From: an uncultured Varibaculum sp.
GTDB lineage: Bacteria; Actinomycetota; Actinomycetes; Actinomycetales; Actinomycetaceae
NCBI GenBank assembly: GCA_947253735.1
Contig: CAMYAU010000005.1
Coordinates: forward strand, 1-29,549
DNA: 29,549 bases
Direction: 5' to 3'
The notes beneath the pieces are model-generated. The model did no database searches, had not been told where the DNA came from, and saw nothing but the letters and a program-made list of their open reading frames with translations. The position numbers were made by a program, and so were the translations under genes. Below, one piece after another: positions 8,920-17,220 of the stretch (position 1 is its first letter; each line of letters begins with the position of its first letter).

Positions 8920-8954
8920 AGCCAGACACCTCCACTTTACCCCATTTTTCTCCA
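8920..8954 (-). promoter_or_regulatory. Probable MraZ operator: four TGGNN boxes at 10-bp steps
   Basis: Reading the minus strand towards mraZ, the boxes are TGGAG (8954-8950), TGGGG (8944-8940), TGGAG (8934-8930) and TGGCT (8924-8920). Each is 5 nt with a 5-nt spacer, so all lie on one face of the helix. Known MraZ operators in E. coli are TGGGN repeats with 5-nt spacers upstream of mraZ, so both sequence and geometry fit. The array ends 19 nt before the mraZ start codon, just before the ribosome binding site, so binding could block transcription start or elongation. No convincing -35/-10 pair was found, only AT-rich sequence upstream at about 8968-9010. Confidence 0.78.
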
Positions 8955-9221
8955 CTTAGGTACACATTAAGGGTGTTTTAGAAAAATTAATTGAAAAAAT
9001 TGTTCATTTCACCTGCGATGATTAGATATGGCGCAAAGTGGAGTAAGGATACAGGAAGAGGAAGAACATAGCTCACTGATAACCGGGGAAGCGAAAGCGC
9101 CCCCGAGCAACCGACTGCTACTAGAAAAACTATCGAAGAAAAACTAGCTAAACACTAAGATTACTTCTTCGAAATCAACCAAAAAGAAGACAAGAAAAAA
9201 TACCAGGCACCTACCGGCTAC
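8955..9221. other. Intergenic region upstream of mraZ, with a possible 39-residue ORF and a hairpin
   Basis: Together with the operator and leader, this makes a 320-nt stretch between mraZ and the DUF3040 gene. It contains an AT-rich block (about 8968-9010) that may hold the mraZ promoter. A plus-strand ORF at 9028-9147 (ATG to TAG, 39 residues, MAQSGVRIQEEEEHSSLITG at its start) has no clear ribosome binding site. Inside it, 9084-9105 folds as CGGGG / CCCCG with an inner GC-GAAA-GC tetraloop and two mismatches. On the minus strand the same fold lies about 115 nt after the DUF3040 stop and could be a weak terminator, but no T-run follows. No known RNA family was recognised. Confidence 0.35.
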
Positions 9222-9644
9222 CTAGCGCTCACCGTTGCGGCGATTCCAGCGGTCCTCTTGGCGCTGCCTAAAGCTTCGCCCTGCGATAGATCTTTTGGCA
9301 GCTGACTTAGGATCGCCGGCAGATCTATTGGGATTCACTCCGAAGCGCGAAAATCGAGAGTTAATCGGTAAGGTAACCGCAAAAAGCACGACTATAAATC
9401 CTGCAACCGCTACGGTTACGGCTAAGAACTTGGAGATAGTCCACAGCGAAATCCCCACTATTAGCAGCACGATCCCCGCAAGGATCAGCAGCGTCATAGC
9501 AGCGACTGCCTTGGGAGAAAAGTTAAGTTTCTGCGATTTTTCCGGCTCTGAATTGTTAGCAACCGAAGCGTCAGCCACGCGGACATCAGAGAATTGGCGT
9601 TCCATATCGGCGAGAATCTGTTTTTCTTTCTCAGATAGCCCCAT
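9222..9644 (-). CDS. DUF3040-family membrane protein
   Basis: A 140-residue protein with the DUF3040-like N-terminal MGLSEKEKQILADMERQF, two hydrophobic segments (about 46-67 and 72-93) and a basic C-terminal tail rich in Arg (RQRQEDRWNRRNGER). DUF3040 proteins are small actinobacterial membrane proteins of unknown function, often found next to mraZ, as here. The start ATG at 9644 has AAAGGAGAG with good spacing. It lies 53 nt after dinB in the same direction, so dinB read-through is possible. Function cannot be stated. The location hints at a link to envelope or division, but that is inference. Confidence 0.8.
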   Translation of the reverse strand: MGLSEKEKQILADMERQFSDVRVADASVANNSEPEKSQKLNFSPKAVAAMTLLILAGIVLLIVGISLWTISKFLAVTVAVAGFIVVLFAVTLPINSRFSRFGVNPNRSAGDPKSAAKRSIAGRSFRQRQEDRWNRRNGER

Positions 9645-9697
9645 GCTAGTTCTCTCCTTTCCGCGTCGATGCTTCCAGCATAAAACAAAAAGTTACT

Positions 9698-10951
9698 TCA
9701 GTCAGACTCAGTCCCATACCCTGAAGAGTTATCATTCTTGCCGGGTGTAACTAGCGTAGCCGGACGCAGGGAGGCATCACCAAATTTTTGACGAATTTTA
9801 TCCATAGCTATTTCCGTGGCGCGTCCGCGAGTGTCGCTCCCCCACGACATCTGGACACCGGAGGTGGCGGAGATCAACTCTTTAGTGGTTACCCCTGCCA
9901 GACGAATTCCTCCTTTCGGCAAATTTTCTTTCGCGAATAACCCCAATGCTGCCCGCGCGATATCGCGGGCCAAATCAGTAGGCTGGCGCAGGGTGCGAGA
10001 GCGAGTCCAGGTACGAAAATCTGCAGCCCGCAGCTTTATAGTCACGTTGCCGGCTAATAGATCATTAGCTCGCAGCCGGGCCGCACATTGATGGGATTGG
10101 TCCAATAAAGTAGCCGCAATTGTTTCCCGAGAATGCACGTCTACCAGAAAAGTTGTTTCAGTACCTATCGATTTTTCTTTAGTACCTGCGCCAACTCGTC
10201 GCGAATCTTGTCCTCGACACAGCTGATAAAGCCGCACCCCCAGGGCTTTTCCAAATAGCGAATTTAACTGGGAAATATCTAGAGAGGTAAGCTGTCCAAC
10301 CGTCTGAACGCCTTTGCGCTCCAGTTTCGCCCCCGCAGCGGCCCCGATCCCCGGGATGGCTCCCACTGGTAGGATCTGTAGAAACTCCCTAGTTTTGTCT
10401 GCCGGAACCAGTAATATCCCATCCGGTTTGGCGTGCGCAGAAGCAATTTTAGCCACCAGTTTATTACGCCCGATTCCTACCGAGGCCGGCAAAGAAAGTT
10501 CTTCCCGGATCCGTTGACGGAGCAGCTGAGCTATTGCTAAAGGCGAGCCTAATCTCCGGCGCGCTCCCGAGACCTCTAAGAAAGCTTCGTCAATCGAGAT
10601 TTGTTCCATCACCGGGGTGATTTCCCCCAAAATTCTCATGACTTTTTTAGATAACTGCGAATAGTACCCATGCCCGGAGGCAACCACTATTGCTTGCGGA
10701 CAGAGTCGTTTAGCCTGAGAAACCGGCATCGCCGCATGTACACCTTGCGCCCTCGCTTCATAGGAGGCCGAAGAAACCACTCCGCGATTACTTTTTCCTC
10801 CTACTATTACCGGTTTTCCCCGAAGAGCTGGATTACGTAATATTTCAGCTTCTACGAAAAAAGCATCCATGTCGACATGCAGAATATTGGTTCCGCTATC
10901 ATCACTGCCCCAATCGCGCTTGGCGGCGGCAGCCTGAGGAGCTTTACTCAC
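9698..10951 (-). CDS. dinB: DinB, DNA polymerase IV (Y-family translesion polymerase)
   Basis: Error-prone Y-family polymerase that copies past DNA lesions. Catalytic motifs are present: HVDMDAFF (25-32) with the two acidic residues and steric-gate phenylalanine, YEARAQGV (64-71), and SIDEAFLEV (119-127). A helix-hairpin-helix stretch (IPGIGAAAGAKLERKG) lies near 200, and a little-finger domain follows. At 417 residues it is slightly longer than typical Pol IV, with a loose tail. No C-terminal clamp-binding QLxLF-type motif is evident. A GTG start at 10951 lies 3 nt after the PAC2 stop, so the two genes are likely co-transcribed. No SOS box was seen upstream of the pair, so LexA control of this copy is not supported. 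Confidence 0.93.
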   Translation of the reverse strand: MSKAPQAAAAKRDWGSDDSGTNILHVDMDAFFVEAEILRNPALRGKPVIVGGKSNRGVVSSASYEARAQGVHAAMPVSQAKRLCPQAIVVASGHGYYSQLSKKVMRILGEITPVMEQISIDEAFLEVSGARRRLGSPLAIAQLLRQRIREELSLPASVGIGRNKLVAKIASAHAKPDGILLVPADKTREFLQILPVGAIPGIGAAAGAKLERKGVQTVGQLTSLDISQLNSLFGKALGVRLYQLCRGQDSRRVGAGTKEKSIGTETTFLVDVHSRETIAATLLDQSHQCAARLRANDLLAGNVTIKLRAADFRTWTRSRTLRQPTDLARDIARAALGLFAKENLPKGGIRLAGVTTKELISATSGVQMSWGSDTRGRATEIAMDKIRQKFGDASLRPATLVTPGKNDNSSGYGTESD

Positions 10952-10954
10952 CGG

Positions 10955-12292
10955 TCAGTTCTTTCCGCTATCCCCGGTATCTTCAGGATTGCGCTGCTGA
11001 TCTGTTTTAGATTCTTTCCGATTGCAGGGAGGAGGAGGCGGAGCCGGGGTATCTGAACCGGAACTCCCCGAATATTTTTCCGCCTGCTTATGCCGCAAAT
11101 GGGAGCGACGCGGTGGAAAATGCCTCCCCTGAGGGGCATCAGCGGAGGAAACAGCTTGTTTTTCCGCAAACGAATTTCGCTGGCCGTTGGTGGTGTCTTC
11201 TTCTTGGGAGAGCTGATTATTGGTAGAAGAAGATTTTTCAATTCCGCTCCCCACCGCTTTGATTACTTGCTCGGGTAGCCGGGGGTTGATTTCAATCCGC
11301 TGCCGCGAGGCTACCTTTTGCGCCAAGTGAGCCAGTAAATCATCACGTCCCGCCAACAGTCCCTCTGCGGTTTCCTCTTGAGAGTCTTGCGGATTTACTT
11401 GCGCCAAGAATCTTTCAATCCTTTCCGCAATCGCATCTCCCGAACGAGAATCCACCGATTCCGCCAACGACTTTGGATGTAGCTCTCCCCAAGGTTGAGT
11501 TAGTGCCTCATCGTAATGCTGCTCCATTTTTTCAATCAGTTCTTTCGCCTCTGGATTTTCACCCAGCTGCGCACTGACCTCTTTGATCATTTGAGCGCTG
11601 GCTGCTTCCAGATCTCCCATCGGCAGGTCCAGATTCATAGTTTCCGACAGGTATTGAATCGCGCTAACTGCGCCCGGAGGATACTGTCCATCTGCCAGGT
11701 AATAGGGAACTCCCACCACGATTCCGCGCGCTTGCACCGAAATCATTTTGAAAAGCATCTGCAGGTACTGCCCGAAAGAGGCAGTGATAATAAAGGTGCC
11801 CGGCATTTCAGTTTGCGGAGGCAAAATATCCGGATTAGGAGAAGTCTGATTAATAAAGGGGATCCGGGTGTGGGGAATGTTAGCGGCTATTCCCATCAGA
11901 TCGACCGCCTGCTTTACCCCCATCTTCTGACATACCTCGAAAATCGCTAGGGAAAAATCTTCCCAGTTGATATCAGGTTCCAGTCCGCGCAGCAGCAAAA
12001 TATGACGACCAGAATAATCGGTAATCCGCTCCAGGGTGCAACTGGGGTAACGCATATCGGTCATCGTCCAGTTTTCAATGGTTATCCGAGGACGCCGTGC
12101 CCGGTAGTCCAGCACCGTCTCGAGGGCGAAACGCGCAACTTCTTCATGGGGAAGAGCATGTAAAAGCTGCTCAATAATCATTCCGCCAATATCACCAGAA
12201 TCAATCGCCCCCGAAAAAGCGTAAAGCAATACCTCTGCCTGAGTGTCCTCGTACGCGGGACCAGGGATTATAAAACGGTTGCGATCTGTCAT
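10955..12292 (-). CDS. PAC2-family protein (proteasome assembly chaperone-like domain)
   Basis: A 445-residue cytoplasmic protein. The first about 300 residues fit the actinobacterial PAC2 family: an opening VLLYAFSGAIDSGDIGGM, ILLLRGLEPDINWEDF, MGIAANIPHTR, VGVPYYL, and a helical segment ending SGDAIAERIERFLAQ. Residues from about 340 form a low-complexity tail rich in Ser, Arg, Pro and charged residues with a run of six prolines, probably disordered. The bacterial role of PAC2 proteins is not firmly established. GGAGGGGAG precedes the ATG at 12292. It is followed immediately by dinB and is divergent from the HelD-like gene, with a 128-nt gap. Confidence 0.85.
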   Translation of the reverse strand: MTDRNRFIIPGPAYEDTQAEVLLYAFSGAIDSGDIGGMIIEQLLHALPHEEVARFALETVLDYRARRPRITIENWTMTDMRYPSCTLERITDYSGRHILLLRGLEPDINWEDFSLAIFEVCQKMGVKQAVDLMGIAANIPHTRIPFINQTSPNPDILPPQTEMPGTFIITASFGQYLQMLFKMISVQARGIVVGVPYYLADGQYPPGAVSAIQYLSETMNLDLPMGDLEAASAQMIKEVSAQLGENPEAKELIEKMEQHYDEALTQPWGELHPKSLAESVDSRSGDAIAERIERFLAQVNPQDSQEETAEGLLAGRDDLLAHLAQKVASRQRIEINPRLPEQVIKAVGSGIEKSSSTNNQLSQEEDTTNGQRNSFAEKQAVSSADAPQGRHFPPRRSHLRHKQAEKYSGSSGSDTPAPPPPPCNRKESKTDQQRNPEDTGDSGKN

Positions 12293-12420
12293 CTCCCCTC
12301 CATTCTTTAGTCCACCCTACCCGGCAAGCGACGCGCGCGCATCGCCCCTCGCCCGGGCTATGCGCTTTTCATATTTAACCGCTAGAATAGATGCCTACTT
12401 TTTAGGGAAAGGGGCACTTC

Positions 12421-14703
12421 TTGACTGATCCCACAGAACGTGCACGTGAGCAGAAGGCAGTAGATCGCATTTACCAGGTTTTAGATGAAGCCCGCATTCG
12501 TTACCGTCAGCGGCAACGTCAAATTGAGGCGCTTGGCGCCACCGGTTCCCCGCAAAATCGCTCTGAACGTGATGTGATGGCCGCTCATTTAGGAGACCAA
12601 GCTGCCCGCTTGGAACGGGTGGAAGAACGACTAGTATTCGGAAAGCTAACTCCCCTTGTGGGGGAAAAGTTCTATATCGGCCGAGTCGGATTGCAAGATA
12701 GTAGCCACTCCCAGGTGTTAATGGATTGGAGAGCCAATGCCGCTACCGCTTTTTATCAAGCAACTGCCCGCCAACCGATGGGCATGGCGAGTCGGCGCCA
12801 CATTGGTTTGCATCGCCGGCAGGTAACTTCAATAGAAGATGAGGCCTTCGACCTGGCCCACGCCAATCAAGAAGGAGTATCCCTCCAGGGGGAGGGCGCG
12901 CTTTTAGCGGCGCTGCAAGCAGAGCGTTCCGGCCACATGGGAGATATCGTGGCTACGATTCAGGGGGAACAAGACCGTATAATCCGTGCCACCACTTCCC
13001 AGATTCTAGTTATCCAGGGAGGCCCGGGCACCGGGAAAACCGCAGTCGCACTTCACCGCGCGGCTTATCTCCTATATGAACAGGCAGAACGCTTAGAAAA
13101 ATCAGGGGTTCTAATAGTAGGCCCCTCCCCCGCTTTCTTACGCTACATCGAGCAGGTGCTGCCCGCACTGGGAGAAACTGGAGTAGTTTCCACTACTATG
13201 GCGGGCATACTGCCGGGAATTAAAGCCCCTGGAATAGAGCACCCAAAAATCTCGGTTTTGAAGGGTGATCTACGCTGGATAAAGCTAATTAAACAGGCAG
13301 TACGTTCTCTGCAACGAGTTCCTGACTCTGACCAGGTCTTAACGGTGGGCTCCACCAAATTGGTATTGCGTCCGCGAGTGGTAAAAGAGGCGATTCGTCG
13401 GGCGCGACTGAGCGGTAAACCCCATAATCAGGCGCGAGAAATTTTTGTTGCTCAAGTTTTGGATTCCTTAACCGACCAGTACTTAGATACTGAGACTCGC
13501 CGGGAACAAGCAGAGATCAACGCGGCTGCGCAGGCGGCGGACCTAGGGAAGATTGAAACTAGTCGCGATGATCTTTCTGAACGCGCCTTAGTGCGAGAAG
13601 ATCTGCGCACCCGAGTTAATGTACGCCGCACTATTAATCTTTGCTGGATGCCTTATTCGGCACAGGATCTGTTGCGTCGCCTTTACGCTTACCCGGCATT
13701 CCTTTCTCGCTTTGCCAGCGAATTTAGCGTCGAGGAACAAGAAATTCTTTACCGCCCCAAGGATGCGCCGTTTACCCCTGCCGATGTGCCTTTACTTGAT
13801 GAATTAGCTGAACTTCTGGGAGAGCTACCGCAGGTAACCTCGCCTGGTTCGCAGCAGGAAAAATCAGCTGCCCGCGAACGAGAACGTGCACGGGCACAAG
13901 CCGCAATCGAGGGGCAGGGATTAGGGAACGGAATTGTTTCCGCGGCGATGTTGGCCAGCCGCGCAGCAGCGACCTTAGATCAGTCATCTCTGGCAGAGAA
14001 AGCCTATGCGGATCGTACCTGGACCTACGGGCACGTGGTGGTGGATGAAGCCCAAGAATTATCTCCGATGGATTGGCACTGCCTACTAAGACGCTGCCCT
14101 TCACGCTCATTTACCGTGGTGGGAGACCTTGCTCAGCGGATTTTTGAAGGCGGTTCTTCTTGGAAACGATTGCTGGGGCCCGCAGCTGAAGCACTTGAAG
14201 AAGAAGCCTATTTAACGGTGTGCTATCGAACTCCGAAAGAAATCATGGACTTGGCAGAGGCAGTCACTGCTGCCGCAGGGCGTCCCTCCCCCTATCCGGT
14301 GCAGTCAGTTCGCCAGGACCCAAACTCGTTAATAACCCAGCAGGTAGCAGAGCTTGATAGCCGAACTTTGGATGAGGTGATCAGCAGCGAGATTAGCTAT
14401 TTAGATCGCGTCTTAGGGCAGGGGCGAGGACGCATTGCCGTTATTTGCAGCGATGCTGATCTGCCTGCTATTGACCGTCTGTCTTCTCAGATCCCCCAGC
14501 AAGTCGGTAGCGATCCGATTAGTGATCGGGTTTGCCTACTATCTGCTATTACTTCGAAAGGCCTGGAGTTTGACAGCGTGATTTTACTGGAGCCAACCCA
14601 TATTTCTGCCCAAAGCGCCGGTAATTTGTTTGTGGCGATGACCCGCCCAACACGTCGTCTGGTCACCTTATATACCCGCCTACTTCCCCAAGGATGGGAT
14701 TAA
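12421..14703 (+). CDS. HelD-like UvrD/Rep superfamily 1 helicase (RNA polymerase recycling factor)
   Basis: A 760-residue SF1 ATPase. Visible are an N-terminal helical region (about 1-75, Arg/Glu-rich, coiled-coil-like), the HelD-type segment GEKFYIGRVGL...MDWRANAATAFY (81-112), IVATIQGEQDRIIR (176-189), Walker A GGPGTGKT (200-207), Walker B VVVDEAQE (539-546), GDLAQRIF, and C-terminal motifs ITSKGLEFDSV and VAMTRPTRRL. HelD proteins bind core RNA polymerase, insert into its channels and release it from DNA; some actinobacterial relatives (HelR) protect against rifamycins. The start is TTG at 12421 with AAAGGGG upstream; no ATG fits. A lone -10-like TAGAAT occurs at 12383-12388 without a clear -35. 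Confidence 0.88.
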   Translation: MTDPTERAREQKAVDRIYQVLDEARIRYRQRQRQIEALGATGSPQNRSERDVMAAHLGDQAARLERVEERLVFGKLTPLVGEKFYIGRVGLQDSSHSQVLMDWRANAATAFYQATARQPMGMASRRHIGLHRRQVTSIEDEAFDLAHANQEGVSLQGEGALLAALQAERSGHMGDIVATIQGEQDRIIRATTSQILVIQGGPGTGKTAVALHRAAYLLYEQAERLEKSGVLIVGPSPAFLRYIEQVLPALGETGVVSTTMAGILPGIKAPGIEHPKISVLKGDLRWIKLIKQAVRSLQRVPDSDQVLTVGSTKLVLRPRVVKEAIRRARLSGKPHNQAREIFVAQVLDSLTDQYLDTETRREQAEINAAAQAADLGKIETSRDDLSERALVREDLRTRVNVRRTINLCWMPYSAQDLLRRLYAYPAFLSRFASEFSVEEQEILYRPKDAPFTPADVPLLDELAELLGELPQVTSPGSQQEKSAARERERARAQAAIEGQGLGNGIVSAAMLASRAAATLDQSSLAEKAYADRTWTYGHVVVDEAQELSPMDWHCLLRRCPSRSFTVVGDLAQRIFEGGSSWKRLLGPAAEALEEEAYLTVCYRTPKEIMDLAEAVTAAAGRPSPYPVQSVRQDPNSLITQQVAELDSRTLDEVISSEISYLDRVLGQGRGRIAVICSDADLPAIDRLSSQIPQQVGSDPISDRVCLLSAITSKGLEFDSVILLEPTHISAQSAGNLFVAMTRPTRRLVTLYTRLLPQGWD

Positions 14704-14778
14704 TTGCTAGAAGACAACTTCATTGACCGCAGACCGGACAGTTTTGCCAAGTGCGAGCGGCGCTGAAAAAATGGAGAT

Positions 14779-15987
14779 ATGACGAAGGCAGTATTACTCG
14801 AGGATCCGCACCACGTAGCGGATGATATTTTTTCCAGCTATGACATTGAGATAGAACGTATCAAGGGTTCTTTAGATGAGGACGCCTTGATTGAACGTTT
14901 GCAAGATGCAGATATCGTGGGCATTCGTTCAAAGACTCACGTCACTTCCCGGGTAATGTCCTCCTGTCCTCGCCTAAAAGTGGTGGGCTGCTTTTGCATC
15001 GGAACTAACCAGGTAGATTTACCGGCTGCTACCGCAGGGGGAGTCACAGTTTTTAACGCCCCCTATTCCAATACCCGTTCGGTGGTGGAACTAGCGATCG
15101 GCCACATCATTACCTTGGCACGTCATGTGGAAACCCGTAACCAGGATTTACAACGGGGAATCTGGAACAAGAGTGCCTCCGGATCACATGAAGTCCGTGG
15201 GAAAACCCTAGGAATCATTGGCTATGGCAACATAGGAACTCAGCTTTCCGTGCTAGCAGAAGCTATGGGGATGAATGTAGTCTTTTATGACTCTGCCCAA
15301 CGCTTGGCCATGGGAAATGCCCGTGCTTTGCCCACGATGGATGAGGTACTAAAAACTGCCGACTTTATTTCCCTGCACGTTGACGGACGTAAATCAAATG
15401 AGGGGCTAATCGGAAAGCGCGAGTTCGCCCTAATGAAAGAGGGCGTTATTTTCATTAACCTGGCGCGGGGCACCGTGGTAGATGTCGATGCTTTAGCTGA
15501 AAATATTCGTTCCGGAAAAATCTCGGGAGCAGCGGTGGATGTTTATCCCGAGGAACCAAAGAAAAACGGAAACGAGTTCCACTCTCCACTGTTGGGATTG
15601 CCTAACACCATTCTCACCCCGCATATCGGAGGCTCTACTTTAGAAGCCCAGTTTGATATTGGTCAATTTGTAGCTCATAAAATCGCTGATTACTGGCATC
15701 GGGGCAGTACTGAAATGAGCGTTAATATGCCTAATTTGAACCTTCATGCTCACCCTGACTCCCTGTACCGCTTGGCATTTTTGCATGCCAATATGCCCGG
15801 GGTGCTAGGTCGTATAAACCAGGTGTTTGCTAACCAGGATGTGAATATTAATGGCCAAATTTTGGGGACTGAAGGCCAAGTAGGTTACGCACTAACTGAT
15901 ATTGCTTCTGAGCTTCCAGTGTCGGCGGTAGCCGAGATACGTTCTATGCCCGAAACTATTGGACTGAGGGTTTTACCCCTGAGTTAG
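14779..15987 (+). CDS. serA: SerA, D-3-phosphoglycerate dehydrogenase with C-terminal ACT domain
   Basis: First enzyme of serine synthesis, oxidising 3-phosphoglycerate with NAD. Visible are the substrate-domain stretch CFCIGTNQVDL (71-81), Rossmann motif GYGNIG (148-153), catalytic Arg in NLARGT (R230), PEEP (257-260), and catalytic His in PHIGGS (H282), followed by an ACT regulatory domain (about 330-402). At 402 residues it matches the short E. coli-type enzyme, not the roughly 530-residue form with an extra domain found in mycobacteria. It starts 75 nt after the HelD-like gene in the same direction. Its last 32 bases overlap the 3' end of the convergent nrdR gene. Confidence 0.93.
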   Translation: MTKAVLLEDPHHVADDIFSSYDIEIERIKGSLDEDALIERLQDADIVGIRSKTHVTSRVMSSCPRLKVVGCFCIGTNQVDLPAATAGGVTVFNAPYSNTRSVVELAIGHIITLARHVETRNQDLQRGIWNKSASGSHEVRGKTLGIIGYGNIGTQLSVLAEAMGMNVVFYDSAQRLAMGNARALPTMDEVLKTADFISLHVDGRKSNEGLIGKREFALMKEGVIFINLARGTVVDVDALAENIRSGKISGAAVDVYPEEPKKNGNEFHSPLLGLPNTILTPHIGGSTLEAQFDIGQFVAHKIADYWHRGSTEMSVNMPNLNLHAHPDSLYRLAFLHANMPGVLGRINQVFANQDVNINGQILGTEGQVGYALTDIASELPVSAVAEIRSMPETIGLRVLPLS

Positions 15988-16450
15988 CTTCATCCTGTTC
16001 GGCTCGGATTTCATCAATCGCGGTCTGGAAATCATCCAGATCGTCGAATGAGGAATATACCGAAGCGAAGCGCAGGTAGGCGACCACATCTAATTCTCTA
16101 AGGGGCCTGAGGATAGCGCGTCCAATCGAATGGCTATCTATTTGCGATTTCCCACTCGCACGCAGATCCTCTTCCACCTGTTGAGCTAATTTTGCGAGAT
16201 CATCGTTACTAACAGGACGCCCCTGGCAGGCTTTCCGCACCCCACTGATTACTTTTTCCCGAGAAAATGGCTCCAAGATGCCCGAACGCTTGCGTACTGA
16301 AAGAGCGGCAGATTCGATGGTGGTAAATCGTTTATTGCAGGCGGTACACTCTCGGCGTCTCCGGATCGCGTTCCCCTCTTCGGCGGTTCGCGAATCGATT
16401 ACCCGCGAATCATCATTATGGCAAAACGGACAGTGCAACTTTTCCCCCAT
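15956..16450 (-). CDS. nrdR: NrdR, ribonucleotide reductase transcriptional repressor
   Basis: Zinc-ribbon plus ATP-cone repressor of nrd genes, sensing ATP/dATP. The four zinc ligands are C7, C10 (CPFC) and C35, C38 (CTAC), with VIDSRTAEEGNAIRRRREC between. The ATP-cone follows (about 45-135), including SVRKRSGILEPFSREKV and RELDVVAYLRFASVY. At 164 residues it has a slightly long C-terminal tail. Two adjacent ATGs (16453, 16450) are possible starts; the second gives the family-typical opening. The gene sits downstream of the lexA-divergent gene on the same strand, the actinobacterial order also known in Mycobacterium and Corynebacterium. No palindromic NrdR box was seen in its own upstream region. 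Confidence 0.95.
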   Translation of the reverse strand: MGEKLHCPFCHNDDSRVIDSRTAEEGNAIRRRRECTACNKRFTTIESAALSVRKRSGILEPFSREKVISGVRKACQGRPVSNDDLAKLAQQVEEDLRASGKSQIDSHSIGRAILRPLRELDVVAYLRFASVYSSFDDLDDFQTAIDEIRAEQDEANSGVKPSVQ

Positions 16451-16606
16451 CATTAAACATCCTGGAGGTCTAGCTTATCGCAACATTTAAAACTCTTACA
16501 CCAGGGGTCTCAGAAAGCGGCTTTCGTAACTATAAAATTAACCGCATGATGCACTCCCCTGCCTTAGGATACAAAGGCTTCCCAGCAGATCTGCGGAACT
16601 AGAGAG

Positions 16607-17206
16607 CTAGTTACTGCCCAAAAACAGGTCAGCGGAGGACGCATGACCACTTTCGATACCGAGTTCCCCAGTAGGCTGATTTATTTCCCGATCCCCACCG
16701 GCCGCGGAATCCCAATAGCTACCGATCCCGACCCCAGCTAGCAGCGCTCCGACTGCCATTAATATCGCTAAAGAAACTTGAGATATCTTACGACCTACCC
16801 GGGAAATAGCACAAGTGCTAACTGATGATTTTTGGTGAGCCGAGTGCCCCACCTTACTCCTTTGAGTAACCGTGGCAACGGGAGGAACCGCTGCTACACG
16901 AGTTGAGGCCGTATTGACCACATTGGTAAGGCGAGGCGCTCGGCGCACCCACTGCGGAAGCGAGTCAAAAGCATCCCCGGCCCCCTCCGTACGGTTCTCC
17001 CTACCGACGGCGGGCGGGCATGGCATTTTTGAGCCCGCAGGATGACGGGACTTCGCCAGTGCACGTTCAATATAGGTGGCATCGACCAACTGCAGGTGGG
17101 GACGCTTAGGTTTGATTGTCGACCGTTGCGCCAATCTAAATTCCCCCAGGCCCACGACCCGTTTTTGGGCTAACTCTTCCAGATCGAAAGAAAGCTGTGC
17201 GGACAT
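16607..17206 (-). CDS. SOS-locus single-pass membrane protein divergent from lexA (DivS/ChiZ position)
   Basis: A 199-residue protein I do not recognise by sequence. It has a polar N-terminal region (1-140, probably cytoplasmic), one membrane segment (about 142-164, QVSLAILMAVGALLAGVGIG) and a short acidic tail without a LysM domain. Its place between nrdR and divergent lexA is that of Corynebacterium DivS and Mycobacterium Rv2719c (ChiZ), SOS-induced division inhibitors. The same role is inferred from position, topology and two SOS boxes upstream. ATG 17206 with AAAGG about 7 nt upstream is preferred, because a longer frame from 17242 would run through both SOS boxes. QLSFDL at residues 4-9 resembles a sliding-clamp binding hexapeptide. 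Confidence 0.75.
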   Translation of the reverse strand: MSAQLSFDLEELAQKRVVGLGEFRLAQRSTIKPKRPHLQLVDATYIERALAKSRHPAGSKMPCPPAVGRENRTEGAGDAFDSLPQWVRRAPRLTNVVNTASTRVAAVPPVATVTQRSKVGHSAHQKSSVSTCAISRVGRKISQVSLAILMAVGALLAGVGIGSYWDSAAGGDREINQPTGELGIESGHASSADLFLGSN

Positions 17207-17220
17207 GATTACACCTTTCT

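Noticed and set aside
9034..9048. AAAGTGGAG on the plus strand as a fifth MraZ box
   Set aside because: It is a single box in opposite orientation without phased partners, about 80 bp from the array.
8955..9221. Considered whether the mraZ upstream region holds RNase P RNA or another known structured RNA
   Set aside because: The conserved RNase P core motifs are absent and the space is too small.
9235..9750. A 171-codon plus-strand open frame opposite the DUF3040 gene
   Set aside because: The minus frame has a good ribosome binding site, two membrane helices and a family-typical N-terminus; the plus frame also runs into the end of dinB.
10955..12420. Searched for an SOS box controlling dinB or the PAC2 gene
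   Set aside because: No CGAAC-N4-GTTYG-like palindrome was found between the PAC2 gene and the HelD-like gene.
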